Shown in pieces: positions 5,398 through 5,578 of a DNA stretch of 5,578 nt (the first letter of the stretch is position 1; each line of letters begins with the position of its first letter). The stretch is from Alphaproteobacteria bacterium (GTDB taxonomy: Bacteria; Pseudomonadota; Alphaproteobacteria; M2410). The translations under genes were made by a program, and so were the position numbers. The notes below the pieces were generated by a model. That model made no database searches. It saw only the letters and a program-made list of their open reading frames with translations, and was not told the DNA's origin. The stretch covers positions 1 through 5,578 of the forward strand of contig JAJFIN010000408.1 in assembly GCA_021774955.1 (NCBI GenBank), in the 5' to 3' direction.

Positions 5398-5416
5398 CAA
5401 ATTCTAGACCTGAACC

Positions 5417-5578
5417 CTATTCCGCAGCGGAAAGGCTGAACGCCGAACCACTTTGTTGATTGAGCGTCTTCAGATAGCGGATGCCTTCTTCAGCGATATC
5501 GTCGCCAATCATTCTATCGCCTTCATCATACAATTCCTGCATATCGACATAGGCCGCATAGACCGGCTTGGTCCGATC
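5417..5578 (-). CDS. C-terminal end of an unidentified protein (cut by the window edge)
   Basis: The last 53 codons of a minus-strand gene are visible, ending in TAG at 5419-5417; the start lies beyond the right edge. The peptide is acidic and probably helical (VYAAYVDMQELYDEGDRMIG, then DDIAEEGIRYLKTLNQQ) with a small-residue tail SGSAFSLSAAE. I recognise no family motif and assign no function. That it is real is supported by the open frame to the window edge, codon use like its neighbours, and the strong terminator 20 bases after its stop. Its relation to the downstream crotonase-SDR pair is only positional, since the terminator lies between them. Confidence 0.7.
   Translation of the reverse strand, partial: DRTKPVYAAYVDMQELYDEGDRMIGDDIAEEGIRYLKTLNQQSGSAFSLSAAE

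Overview
The window looks like ordinary chromosomal DNA of an alphaproteobacterium. This rests on a mid-range GC content, an orphan flagellar rod-like gene and an orphan FliL-like gene, a periplasmic PQQ-type sugar dehydrogenase, and CoA/aldehyde catabolic genes. I cannot name the genus. There is no transposase, integrase, phage gene, CRISPR array, tRNA or rRNA.

Layout, left to right. (1) 1-1052, plus: the C-terminal three quarters of an NAD(P)+-dependent aldehyde dehydrogenase, cut by the window edge. (2) 1087-1422, minus: a very small flagellar rod/hook-type protein. Its near-consensus promoter lies so close to the ATG that the mRNA is probably leaderless. (3) 1423-1575: an AT-rich spacer with a 25-bp near-perfect palindrome. 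(4) 1576-2832, minus: an exported six-bladed beta-propeller of the sorbosone/soluble glucose dehydrogenase (PQQ) type. (5) 2833-3214: a 382-base stretch with no convincing protein gene but much structure. It holds a strong minus-strand intrinsic terminator with no gene feeding it, two further stem-loops, a set of direct repeats and promoter-like elements. I read it as a candidate small RNA upstream of the dehydrogenase promoter. (6) 3215-3691, plus: an exported FliL-like protein. (7) 5294 down to 3701, minus: a two-gene unit of a crotonase-fold CoA enzyme followed by a short-chain dehydrogenase, 28 bases apart. (8) 5361-5397: an intrinsic terminator that closes the last gene, of which only 53 C-terminal residues (5417-5578, minus) are in the window and which I cannot identify.

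How the genes fit together. The crotonase and the short-chain dehydrogenase could carry out consecutive steps of an acyl-CoA or alicyclic/steroid-type degradation, and the aldehyde dehydrogenase is another oxidation enzyme, but no single pathway can be named. The two flagellar-type genes flank the PQQ-type dehydrogenase in opposite orientations and are not part of a visible flagellar operon. The most useful leads are the candidate small RNA with its upstream repeats, the AT-rich palindrome, and the probable leaderless flagellar gene. Nothing here shows a clearly new multi-gene system.
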